Assembly: GCA_013696535.1 (NCBI GenBank)
Contig: JACCYI010000279.1
Span: 1 to 21,987 of the forward strand
Direction: 5' to 3'
DNA from: Solirubrobacterales bacterium
GTDB lineage: Bacteria > Actinomycetota > Thermoleophilia > Solirubrobacterales > Solirubrobacteraceae
DNA: 21,987 nt
Part shown: positions 1 to 5,845 of the stretch, piece by piece
How the letters are laid out: each line of letters starts with the position of its first letter
Numbering within the stretch: the stretch's first letter is position 1
The notes under the pieces: model-generated
The model's input: the letters and a program-made list of their open reading frames with translations, nothing else
Databases searched by the model: none
What the model was told of the DNA's origin: nothing
Translations under genes and position numbers: made by a program

Positions 1-579
1 ACCCTGGACGAGTCAGTCAGCCACGCGCTGCTCGTCGTGCTCGAGACTCTCTCCCCGGCCGAGCGCACCGCGTTCGTGCTGCACGACGTGTTCGGCTTCG
101 CCTTCGAGGAGGTCGGCGTCATCGTCGGGCGTTCATCCGCGAGCGCCCGTCAGCTCGCCTCACGCGCTCGCCGCCATGTCATGGAGCAGCGTCCGCGCTT
201 CCCGGCGAGCCTCGAGCAGCAGCGCCGCGTCGTCGAGGCCTTCACCGCGGCGGCCGCCGAAGGGGATCTGGATGGCCTGATGGCGCTGCTCGACCCGGAC
301 GTGGTCATGCGCTCCGACGGCGGCGGACGCGTGAACGCGGCCCGCAAGCCGATCGTGGGAGCCGACCGTGTGGGCCGTTCGCTGCTGGCGCTCGCCCGCA
401 AGGGGATGTCCACCTCGCAGGTCGAGATCGTTGACGTCAACGGTGCGCCGGGATTGCTCGTGACCGAAGCCTCGGGCATTCTTACGGTGACCGCTTTCAC
501 GATCGACGACGGGCGCATCGTCGCGCTCGACGTCGTCCGCAATCCGGAGAAGCTACGCCACGTGCAGAGGGCCATGTGA
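1..579 (+). CDS. ECF41-type RNA polymerase sigma factor, C-terminal part (5' end outside window)
   Basis: The reading frame is open from base 1, so the start and sigma region 2 lie upstream of the window. What remains begins with sigma region 4 (LSPAERTAFVLHDVFGF, then a helix-turn-helix around VGRSSASARQLASRARR), which reads the -35 element. A SnoaL-like extension of about 120 residues follows. That extension carries the two marks known for ECF41 sigma factors: a DGGG motif (SDGGGRV) and an NPDKL-like motif near the end (RNPEKLRH). In this family the extension tunes sigma activity in place of a classical anti-sigma factor. ECF41 genes usually sit beside carboxymuconolactone decarboxylase, oxidoreductase or epimerase genes; here the next gene encodes a small membrane protein, whose start overlaps this stop. 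Family call is firm; target genes are unknown. Confidence 0.9.
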   Translation, partial: TLDESVSHALLVVLETLSPAERTAFVLHDVFGFAFEEVGVIVGRSSASARQLASRARRHVMEQRPRFPASLEQQRRVVEAFTAAAAEGDLDGLMALLDPDVVMRSDGGGRVNAARKPIVGADRVGRSLLALARKGMSTSQVEIVDVNGAPGLLVTEASGILTVTAFTIDDGRIVALDVVRNPEKLRHVQRAM

Positions 580-1028
580 TCGTCGCACTGCGTGCGACTC
601 TGGCTTTCGTGGCCCTGAGCAATACGGCCGTGGGTGCCCAGGCCGCCCTCTCACCGCATTCGTTCTACGACGGCTTTCCGCTGGGCCGTGGTTGGGTGGC
701 TGCCCTGCCGCCGTTCAACGAGCACCTCACAACGGACGTCGGGGGCTTCTACCTCGCCTTCGCGGTGCTGTTCGGCTGGGCCGCGGCTCGACCCCAGCGA
801 GCCCTGGTGATACCTCTCGCCGTCGCATGGGCGGTATTCGGGCTTATCCACTTGGCCTGGCACGCGGCGCACCTCGGGGGCCTTGCGAGGGCGGACGCCA
901 TTGCCCAGACGACCGGCCTCGCCATCGTGCTCGCCCCGTCCGCACTCGCAGCCGGGGCGTTCCGCCGCGTCAGACGCCGTGCAGCAAGTGGCGAACGAAC
1001 CGGCGCAGCCGCTCAACCGGACCGATGA
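576..1028 (+). CDS. Small integral membrane protein coupled to the ECF41 sigma gene
   Basis: This encodes 150 residues with about four hydrophobic helices: near residues 4-25, 55-72, 77-98 and 108-128. The loop after helix 1 contains FYDGFPLGRGW and a histidine, and helix 3 carries two more histidines (HLAWHAAHLGG). The C-terminus is a basic, probably cytosolic tail (RRVRRRAA). The start is the GTG at 576, inside the ATGTGA that ends the sigma gene, so translation is very likely coupled. I do not recognise a named family. Its position suggests it belongs to the sigma factor's own response, as a membrane sensor or as a target, but nothing in the sequence proves this. Confidence 0.75.
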   Translation: MIVALRATLAFVALSNTAVGAQAALSPHSFYDGFPLGRGWVAALPPFNEHLTTDVGGFYLAFAVLFGWAAARPQRALVIPLAVAWAVFGLIHLAWHAAHLGGLARADAIAQTTGLAIVLAPSALAAGAFRRVRRRAASGERTGAAAQPDR

Positions 1029-1180
1029 CGACGGCGCGAAGCACCACCGTGCCGTTCGACCTGTACTCCGGAACAAGCTCGACTCGGTTCATGGGGTGAT
1101 GATGGCTACCCAACGTGAAGCGCAGATCAAGGCACTTACACTTCGTAGGCCGCCCGCCGGTGCCGATCGAAGCGTGGCGT

Positions 1181-1384
1181 TCATCCGACCTGCGGCCCGC
1201 CGATCCGGGCGCGGAGTGTCGCTATCTCCGTCACGGCGAGGCCGACGTAGGCAAGGCGCGCGGTCGCGATGTCGTCGTCAAGGGAGGATCGGTAGAGGTG
1301 GTTGCGGTCCAGTCCGACGTCAGCGGCATCCAAGCGCTCGGCGCTGAGGCTGCGGAGTTGGATGCGGGCCTCGTGGGCGGTCAT
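1181..1384 (-). CDS. Conserved-looking small hypothetical protein
   Basis: The product is 67 residues if it starts at the ATG at 1384 (MTAHEARIQLRSLSAERL, later YVGLAVTEIATLRARIG). I prefer this start over the ATG at 1414 because AGGAG (1395-1391) lies 6 bases upstream of it, and the 1414 start would overlap the likely -10 box. The protein is soluble, helical and charged, with a regular heptad-like pattern in its second half. I do not recognise a domain. Its composition looks like real coding sequence, unlike the overlapping plus-strand frames. It stands alone between the sigma unit and the acyl-CoA dehydrogenase, on the opposite strand. Confidence 0.55.
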   Translation of the reverse strand: MTAHEARIQLRSLSAERLDAADVGLDRNHLYRSSLDDDIATARLAYVGLAVTEIATLRARIGGPQVG

Positions 1385-1401
1385 GCCGGGCTCCTGTGGG
1401 C

Positions 1402-1415
1402 GACGGCGGAACATA
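1402..1415 (-). promoter_or_regulatory. Putative -10 box for the small minus-strand gene
   Basis: TATGTT (1415-1410) fits the actinobacterial -10 pattern TANNNT. It would place the transcription start near 1402, giving a leader of about 17 bases that contains the AGGAG ribosome site. No convincing -35 is seen. Confidence 0.3.
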
Positions 1416-1605
1416 CGCAGAGCCTCATGACCCGGAAGGCGCCCGCCTAGGCGGACAGGCCACCCTCAAGCCGAGGGCGAGCACGAGTCCACGAGTACGG
1501 TTCGCATCCACTTCGTAGGTCATCGCTGTCGTCTACGTATCCGGGCTCTCGCCGGTTCAGCCGTCTCTGGTGAACGCCGACGACACGACACCCGACGTCA
1601 AGTTC

Positions 1606-1618
1606 GGCAACCGTTGCC
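1606..1618. promoter_or_regulatory. Inverted repeat just upstream of the acyl-CoA dehydrogenase
   Basis: GGCAAC-C-GTTGCC, a 6-bp arm dyad around one base, ends 13 bases before the ATG at 1632. Its place suggests an operator, perhaps for a TetR-type fatty-acid regulator. A dyad of this size is expected several times by chance in 22 kb, so support is positional only. Confidence 0.25.
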
Positions 1619-1631
1619 CGACGCTCCTAGC

Positions 1632-2798
1632 ATGAATCACGTCATCACCCCGGAGCTCTACGACATCCCCCTGGAGCACAAGGATCTACGGGCCCTGATC
1701 CGTCAGCTCGTCGACGACCGGATCCGGCCTCGCGCGCGTGAGATCGACGAGACGAGCGAGTATCCGTGGGACGTCCGCAAGCTGCTCGCCGAGAACGATG
1801 TCCTGGCACTACCGTTCGACGAGCGGTACGGCGGCACGGGAACCGGGACGCTGATGCTCCAGATCGCCGTGGAGGAGATCGCCGGCGCGTGCGCCTCGAG
1901 CGCGCTGATTCTCATGGTCCAAGAGCTCGGGACGCTGCCGATCGCGCTCTTCGGCTCCGATGAGCTCAAGGAGCGCCTCCTGCCACGTTGCGCTACCGGC
2001 GAGTGGTCGCCCGCGTTCGCGCTCTCCGAAGCCGACGCGGGCTCGAACGCCGCGGCCATGCGCACGAACGCGGTTCAGGACGGCGACGAGTGGGTCATCA
2101 ACGGCGCCAAGAACTGGATCACCAACGCCGGGGTAGCCGATTTCTACGTCGTCTTTGCCGTGACGGACCGTGAGGCCGCGCGTGTCACCGCTTTCGCGGT
2201 GGAAGCCGACCGCCCGGGCTTCTCCGTCGGCGGCTATGAGCACAAGCTGGGAATCAAGGGCTCGCCGACCGGCTCGCCGGTCTTCGAAGATGTCCGCGTG
2301 CCGACCGCGAACGTCATCGGGGAGGTCGGGCGGGGAATGCGCGTCGCCCTCGCGACCCTCGAGCGCACGCGGCTCGGCGCCGCCGCTCAGGCCGTGGGCA
2401 TCGCGCAGGGCGCAACTGATTTCGCGAACCGGTACGCCGCCGAGCGCGTCGCGTACGGCAAGCCGATCAACGAGCTGCAGGGTCTGCAGTTCAAACTCGC
2501 CGACATGGAGACCGGCACCGCCGCCTCCCGAGAGCTGGTCTACAAGGCCTGCTCCATGGCCGACCGGCCCGAGCGTCCGGCCGACCTTGGCAAGTGGACC
2601 TCGATGGCCAAGTTGTTCGCCTCCGACAACGCGATGAAGGTGACGGTTGACGCCGTTCAGATCCTCGGGGGCTACGGCTACGTCACGGACTTCCCGGTCG
2701 AGCGGATGATGCGCGATGCGAAGATCACCCAGATCTACGAGGGCACGAACGAGATTCAGCGCGTCATCGTCGCCAAGCATATGCGCGACGGTTCCTGA
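1632..2798 (+). CDS. Acyl-CoA dehydrogenase (short/medium-chain type)
   Basis: This is a 388-residue flavoenzyme that introduces the alpha-beta double bond into an acyl-CoA, passing electrons through FAD to electron-transfer flavoprotein in the cytosol. The usual three parts are present: an N-terminal helical domain (to about 120), the middle beta domain with FALSEADAGSNAA and NGAKNWITNAG, and the C-terminal helical domain with QILGGYGYVTDFPVERMMRD. The catalytic base is the Glu in QIYEGTNEIQR (about residue 370), the position used by short- and medium-chain family members. Length is normal. I chose the ATG at 1632; a TTG at 1614 is also open but neither has a clear ribosome site. No ETF or thiolase gene lies beside it, so the substrate cannot be read from context; beta-oxidation or branched-chain amino acid breakdown are both possible. 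Confidence 0.93.
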   Translation: MNHVITPELYDIPLEHKDLRALIRQLVDDRIRPRAREIDETSEYPWDVRKLLAENDVLALPFDERYGGTGTGTLMLQIAVEEIAGACASSALILMVQELGTLPIALFGSDELKERLLPRCATGEWSPAFALSEADAGSNAAAMRTNAVQDGDEWVINGAKNWITNAGVADFYVVFAVTDREAARVTAFAVEADRPGFSVGGYEHKLGIKGSPTGSPVFEDVRVPTANVIGEVGRGMRVALATLERTRLGAAAQAVGIAQGATDFANRYAAERVAYGKPINELQGLQFKLADMETGTAASRELVYKACSMADRPERPADLGKWTSMAKLFASDNAMKVTVDAVQILGGYGYVTDFPVERMMRDAKITQIYEGTNEIQRVIVAKHMRDGS

Positions 2799-2849
2799 CC
2801 CATCGGAGCGGTGTTGCACCTTCGGCGCCGGAGCTACACACTCGCAGTC

Positions 2850-3269
2850 ATGCCGACCGCCCGGCCTCGCCTGGCCATCACCGAGACCGACGAGGTCACC
2901 CGTGCCCTCGACGACGCGGCCGCTCGCTGGCCCGAGGTCGGAAGTCGCCAGCCGCTTGTCGTCAGATTGCTCAAGGGGGGCCACAGGCTTTGGTCTGACC
3001 AAGACGAGGCGGCCGATCGACGCAGACAGGCAATCCGCCGGACCAGCGGGTCACTGACGGCCCATCCGTTGGTGTGTGAAGGCGTAGTCGCCCATCCCCG
3101 TGAGCACGTAGCGGGTGCCGACGCCGTGACCGACCAGGGGTGCCCGGGTCATGAAGTGCTGCGCGATGAACTCGGCCTTCTTGAGCGGCCGGCGGTCGTC
3201 ACGCGGCACCATCTCGGCCGCGCCGAGCGGAGGCGCACGAGTGAGATCGACGCCTCTGCTGAACGGTGA
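2850..3269 (+). pseudogene. Antitoxin-like small protein, probably truncated at its 3' end
   Basis: The first 68 or so codons look like a small actinobacterial antitoxin-type protein: MPTARPRLAITETDEVTRAL, then a helical charged stretch ending in RRQAIRRTSGS. From about 3057 the frame continues to 3269, but its content there becomes the antisense of a minus-strand gene and loses protein character. I infer that the original C-terminus is missing and the frame simply runs on. No PIN-domain or other toxin gene follows. The start ATG at 2850 has CACACT 7 bases upstream, a weak match to the leaderless -10 pattern seen elsewhere. Family resemblance is from memory of similar proteins and is moderate; the whole ORF as one gene is doubtful. 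Confidence 0.4.
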
Positions 3270-3290
3270 GAAGGGCCGAGCCCGCTCCAT
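3051..3290 (-). CDS. Hypothetical protein, possibly a C-terminal remnant
   Basis: This encodes 79 residues. The second half (KKAEFIAQHFMTRAPLVGHG, then GTRYVLTGMGDYAFTHQRMG) has the look of genuine conserved protein; the first 20 residues do not. The ATG at 3290 has a GGAG directly against it with no spacing, so initiation there is unconvincing. The piece may be the tail of a longer gene that has lost its 5' end. It lies 22 bases after the stop of the preceding minus-strand gene and its 3' end meets the point where the antitoxin-like frame breaks down. I do not recognise the family. Confidence 0.4.
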   Translation of the reverse strand: MERARPFSPFSRGVDLTRAPPLGAAEMVPRDDRRPLKKAEFIAQHFMTRAPLVGHGVGTRYVLTGMGDYAFTHQRMGRQ

Positions 3291-3312
3291 CTCCGGTGCT
3301 CAGGCGTTCTGG

Positions 3313-3552
3313 TCAGACTCGGTAGAGAAAGGAATACTCTGCCGACGCCCCCGTCTGGACCCACTCCTCGAGGCAGTATCGGCAGGTACTCCCGTCCCCG
3401 GCGGGCACGTCGATGATCTTGGGCGCACGACCCTCGACCACCTCGGCTTCGACGGTCTCGCCCTTCATCGGACCGTCGGCGAAGGCGGCGGTGATCGTCG
3501 GCGCCGTCTCGGCGGAGCGCGTGTTCTCGGCGCCGGATTCCCCGGAGTTCAT
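3313..3552 (-). CDS. Small hypothetical protein with a CxxC pair
   Basis: The product has 79 residues. After a short variable N-terminus it reads TAAFADGPMKGETVEAEVVE, then PAGDGSTCRYCLEEWVQTG and a YSFLYRV ending. The CRYC pair followed by an aromatic strand suggests a small beta-rich fold with one Cys pair that could bind metal or cycle redox; only one CxxC is present, so a full zinc site would need other ligands or a dimer. The ATG at 3552 overlaps the stop of the upstream gene in an ATGA, which fixes the start and implies coupled translation. A longer frame upstream of this ATG is antisense or out-of-frame sequence and was rejected. Function unknown. Confidence 0.65.
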   Translation of the reverse strand: MNSGESGAENTRSAETAPTITAAFADGPMKGETVEAEVVEGRAPKIIDVPAGDGSTCRYCLEEWVQTGASAEYSFLYRV

Positions 3553-3821
3553 GAGAGCGCCCCGGGAGGAAACACGTATCGCAGCGGCGTTCGAGGATCC
3601 GTCGCCTCGCTCTCGTGGGCTCGCGCACCGTGCAAGCCCCCGCCCTCGGTGGCTCTGGGCGCGAGATCCTCGGGTTCGCCGTTGTGCGCCGCGATCCACG
3701 TCAGGACGGCCACTGAGTCGGCGCCCGCCGCGAGAATCGCGGCGCGCTCGATGACCTCCCCGCCCGAGGCGTGCGGTCGCGACAAGCGCGCGACCAGAGC
3801 GCGGATGGCATCGTCGTCCAC
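3549..3821 (-). CDS. Small hypothetical protein, first gene of a two-gene unit
   Basis: The product has 90 residues: MDDDAIRALVARLSRPHASG, then GEVIERAAILAAGADSVAVL and WIAAHNGEPE, ending in a Pro/Arg-rich tail (TPLRYVFPPGALS). The first 60 residues form helices of ordinary soluble character; no motif identifies an activity. The start is the GTG at 3821, supported by a -10 hexamer exactly 7 bases upstream, as expected for a leaderless transcript. It overlaps the CxxC protein gene by 4 bases and diverges from the YceI gene, whose promoter lies in the same 53-bp gap. I know of similar unnamed proteins in Solirubrobacter-like genomes, but cannot give a family. Confidence 0.65.
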   Translation of the reverse strand: MDDDAIRALVARLSRPHASGGEVIERAAILAAGADSVAVLTWIAAHNGEPEDLAPRATEGGGLHGARAHESEATDPRTPLRYVFPPGALS

Positions 3822-3828
3822 GGGTCGG

Positions 3829-3834
3829 AGGCTA
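3829..3834 (-). promoter_or_regulatory. Leaderless -10 box for the two-gene hypothetical unit
   Basis: TAGCCT on the minus strand (3834-3829) is followed by exactly 7 bases and then the GTG at 3821, so transcription probably starts at the start codon. No ribosome site exists. Confidence 0.5.
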
Positions 3835-3861
3835 GTCGTCCTACGGTCGGAATCAAGCCAC

Positions 3862-3867
3862 TACGAT
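3862..3867 (+). promoter_or_regulatory. Leaderless -10 box for the YceI gene
   Basis: TACGAT is followed by exactly 7 bases and the ATG at 3875. No Shine-Dalgarno sequence is present. The -35 is not recognisable. Confidence 0.55.
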
Positions 3868-3874
3868 TCAGCCG

Positions 3875-4405
3875 ATGGCAACCCGGCGAGTCGGTCCCCA
3901 GGCGGGGACGCTGAAGGTCCACACCTATCGCGAGGGTGTCGCGCAGAAGCTCGGGCACGACCTCATCATCGAGGTCGTGAAGTGGGACGCCACACTGGAA
4001 GTGGATCCGGACGGCACGATCCAGTCGGTCCGGCTGACCGCCGACCCCAGCTCGCTTGAGGTCCGTGAAGGGCATAACGGCGCCAGGGCACTCACCGACA
4101 AGGACCGCAAGGACATCGCCGGATCGATCGACGAGAAGGTCCTCCGCGGCAAGCCGATCGAGTTCACCTCCACGGCGGTCGGGCCGCGCAACGGTGGGGT
4201 GACGGTCCGCGGCGATCTGACTATGGCCGACACGACACGCCCGGCCGCCTTCGACGTCGAGGTGAGCGGCGACGGCCGCGTGGCCGGGAGGATCCCGGTC
4301 ACCCAAAGCGAATGGGGCATCAAGCCGTACAAGGCCTTCATGGGTGCCCTGAAGGTGCGCGACACCATCGAGATCGTCCTCGATGTGCGACTGGCGGCCG
4401 CTTGA
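3875..4405 (+). CDS. YceI-family lipid-binding-like protein
   Basis: The product has 176 residues with the YceI layout: an N-terminal strand (GTLKVHTYREGVAQKLGHDL) with the typical histidine, an alternating-strand barrel core including SVRLTADPSSLEVREG, a middle turn with DKDRKDIAGSI, and a C-terminal strand set around VRDTIEIVLDVRL. Family members are small lipocalin-like barrels that bind isoprenoid chains or amphiphiles; many are secreted, but this one has no signal peptide and is predicted cytosolic. The start is fixed by the leaderless promoter. It is monocistronic, since the following 500 bases hold no supported gene. Family call is good; ligand is unknown. Confidence 0.88.
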   Translation: MATRRVGPQAGTLKVHTYREGVAQKLGHDLIIEVVKWDATLEVDPDGTIQSVRLTADPSSLEVREGHNGARALTDKDRKDIAGSIDEKVLRGKPIEFTSTAVGPRNGGVTVRGDLTMADTTRPAAFDVEVSGDGRVAGRIPVTQSEWGIKPYKAFMGALKVRDTIEIVLDVRLAAA

Positions 4406-4679
4406 GTCGCCGGTAGGGAGCGCATCCGGCGGGGAGGCCGATTCTCCCCGCCGAGTCGTGGAAGCGGCCCCGGGCCGGCAGCGATCAGTCGTCGTCGCCG
4501 CCCCGTCCGCGTCGTCGTCGTCCTCGCCGTCATGGTGGCACCGGCGTCGTCATCGCGAACCGCGGTGGACCGACACCCGTCCCGACCCGGTCGAACTCGA
4601 GCGGCTCGGGAGCGGGAGGCGGCGACGACGGAGGCGTTGACTCGAGCGGGAAGGGCCGTGGCCGCGCGGCGGCGGCGGC

Positions 4680-4707
4680 GGGGCCGGGGACGGGGACGGG
4701 GACGGGG
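4680..4707 (+). repeat. Five G4 tracts with two-base loops (G-quadruplex motif)
   Basis: Runs of four G lie at 4680-4683, 4686-4689, 4692-4695, 4698-4701 and 4704-4707, separated by CC once and AC three times. It is a hexanucleotide GGGGAC repeat and a textbook intramolecular quadruplex sequence on the plus strand, about 210 bases upstream of the ArsR start. Confidence 0.75.
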
Positions 4708-4884
4708 ACGACTGAAGCCATATCGTCAGCGGTCGGCGATCGGGCGGCCGACGGTCAGCGCGTCGTCGTGGGCCCGGCTCGAGGTCGGCGTACTTCCGAT
4801 CCGGTCGAACACCCTGACCGACGAGGACCTTGCTGCCGCGGCCGTCAAGTCGTGGCCGGAGTCGAAGCAGACCCGACTCCGGGC

Positions 4885-4912
4885 CTGACACATTCCCATA
4901 TCGGTATATATT
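4885..4912 (+). promoter_or_regulatory. Strong leaderless promoter of the ArsR/SRPBCC operon
   Basis: CTGACA (4885-4890), 16 bases, TATATT (4907-4912), 7 bases, ATG at 4920. It is the best complete promoter in the window. ATAT-CGGT-ATAT lies between the two boxes and overlaps the -10, a plausible site for autorepression by the ArsR protein. Confidence 0.7.
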
Positions 4913-4919
4913 ATTCGCC

Positions 4920-5273
4920 ATGGCACGAGCGGCAACCACAACAGACGCGTTCAACGCGGTGGCCGAGCCCCGGCGGCGAGAGATCCTTGACGTCCTCGTC
5001 GACGGAGAGCGTCCCGTGAACGACCTGGTGCGCGTGCTCGGGCTGGCTCAGCCACAGGTGTCCAAGCACCTGCGGGTTCTCCGAGAAGTGGGAGCGGTTG
5101 ACGTGCGCGACGAAGGGCGGCAGCGGCTGTACCGGCTCAACGGCCACGCGCTCAAGCCCATCCACGATTGGGTCAAGAGCTACGAGCGCTCGTGGTCGGA
5201 GCGGTTCGACAAGCTGGACGTCGTGTTGGAAGAACTCAAACAGAAGGAGGAAAGAGATGGCGGTGACGAATAG
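4920..5273 (+). CDS. ArsR-family winged-helix transcriptional regulator
   Basis: The product has 117 residues. FNAVAEPRRREILDVL opens the domain, the helix-turn-helix runs over about 32-58 (NDLVRVLGLAQPQVSKHLRV) and the wing is RDEGRQRLYRL. The metal-binding ELCVCDL motif of arsenic or cadmium sensors is absent, so this is the non-metal subgroup that sits before SRPBCC genes. The ATG at 4920 is chosen because the domain starts there and the leaderless promoter points to it; the frame is open further upstream but non-coding in character. The last 17 bases overlap the next gene, indicating one operon. It probably represses its own operon until a ligand or partner signal releases it. Confidence 0.92.
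   Translation: MARAATTTDAFNAVAEPRRREILDVLVDGERPVNDLVRVLGLAQPQVSKHLRVLREVGAVDVRDEGRQRLYRLNGHALKPIHDWVKSYERSWSERFDKLDVVLEELKQKEERDGGDE
5244..5250 (+). promoter_or_regulatory. Strong ribosome binding site of the SRPBCC gene
   Basis: AAGGAGG lies 6 bases before the ATG at 5257, inside the end of the ArsR gene. It settles the start and contrasts with the leaderless first gene of the operon. Confidence 0.8.
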
Positions 5274-5742
5274 CGGGACGGCGCAGGTGACGCTGCCCGC
5301 GGATGAGCAGATCCTCATTACGCGGGAGTTCAACGCCCCCAAACACCTGCTGTACAAGGCGTTCACCACGCCCGAGCTGGTCAGGCGCTGGTGGAGCGGC
5401 CGGCGCGGCGAGATGACGATCGCGGAGATCGACCTACGGGTCGGCGGTGCCTGGCGATACGTGATGGTGGCCGAAGGCGGCTTCGAGGTGGCCTTCCACG
5501 GCGAGTACCGCGATATCGCCTCCAACGAGCGGATCGTCTTCACCGAGGTCTACGAGGGCATGCCCGACGGGGAGGCCGTGAACACCGCGACCTTCACCGA
5601 AGCGGATGGGCACACGACCCTCACGATCCTCATGCAGCTCGCGAGCAAGGAGGAGCGCGACGCGATCATCGGCACCGGGATGGAGGCCGGCATGCAGGAG
5701 GGGATGGACCTCCTTGAACAGGTCGCAGTCTCGCTCGACTGA
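5257..5742 (+). CDS. SRPBCC (AHSA1-like) protein
   Basis: The product has 161 residues of the START/Bet v 1-like helix-grip fold. Its N-terminal strand is ILITREFNAPKHLLYKAFTT, followed by the helix PELVRRWWSG, the typical DLRVGGAWRY turn, HGEYRDIASNERIVFTEVYE and a long C-terminal helix (MEAGMQEGMDLLEQVA). The fold makes a hydrophobic pocket for a small ligand; despite the family name, members of this subgroup are not Hsp90 activators in bacteria. ArsR plus SRPBCC is a common actinobacterial pair in which the regulator controls the pocket protein. Length and motifs are complete. The ligand is unknown. Confidence 0.9.
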   Translation: MAVTNSGTAQVTLPADEQILITREFNAPKHLLYKAFTTPELVRRWWSGRRGEMTIAEIDLRVGGAWRYVMVAEGGFEVAFHGEYRDIASNERIVFTEVYEGMPDGEAVNTATFTEADGHTTLTILMQLASKEERDAIIGTGMEAGMQEGMDLLEQVAVSLD

Positions 5743-5758
5743 GCGCGCGTCCGCAGCG

Positions 5759-5790
5759 CAGACCACCGGGACATCGTTCCCGGTGGTCTG
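5759..5790. terminator. Perfect 13-bp hairpin after the ArsR/SRPBCC operon
   Basis: CAGACCACCGGGA (5759-5771), loop CATCGT, TCCCGGTGGTCTG (5778-5790). All 13 pairs match. It begins 16 bases after the SRPBCC stop. No T tract follows, which is common for terminators in high-GC actinobacteria. Confidence 0.75.
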
Positions 5791-5832
5791 GAGTCGGCCG
5801 GGCTGAGCACTCGGCCCCCGCTCGCACGGCGC

Positions 5833-5838
5833 TAGTGT
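5833..5838 (+). promoter_or_regulatory. Leaderless -10 box for the first molybdoenzyme gene
   Basis: TAGTGT, 7 bases, then the ATG at 5846. The promoter follows directly on the preceding operon's hairpin. A -35 is not recognisable. Confidence 0.5.
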
Positions 5839-5845
5839 CTCGGGA

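Larger units (their letters stand above)
4406..4919. other. Gene-poor low-complexity stretch
   Basis: These 514 bases hold no gene I can support. Several overlapping frames are open on both strands, but all translate to Arg-, Pro- or Ser-rich low-complexity sequence built from GTC/GAC/CGG triplet runs. The stretch contains the G-tract repeat at 4680-4707 and ends in the ArsR promoter, which is strikingly AT-rich against this background. Confidence 0.6.

Noticed and set aside
1443..1454. Palindrome CCGCCTAGGCGG upstream of the small minus-strand gene
   Set aside because: About five 12-bp palindromes are expected by chance in 22 kb, more with this GC content, and no second copy is nearby.
1139..1519. 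Direct repeat CACTTCGTAGG at 1139 and 1509 flanking a small gene
   Set aside because: An 11-base match is well within chance; there is no transposase, inverted end or target duplication.
1809..3002. A 397-codon minus-strand frame across the acyl-CoA dehydrogenase
   Set aside because: It is antisense to a gene with complete family motifs, and its translation is rich in His, Arg and Gly without any domain.
4532..4888. Arg-rich 118-codon plus frame before the ArsR gene
   Set aside because: The product is low-complexity (runs of Arg and Arg-Gly from the GGGGAC and CGG repeats) with no ribosome site or domain.
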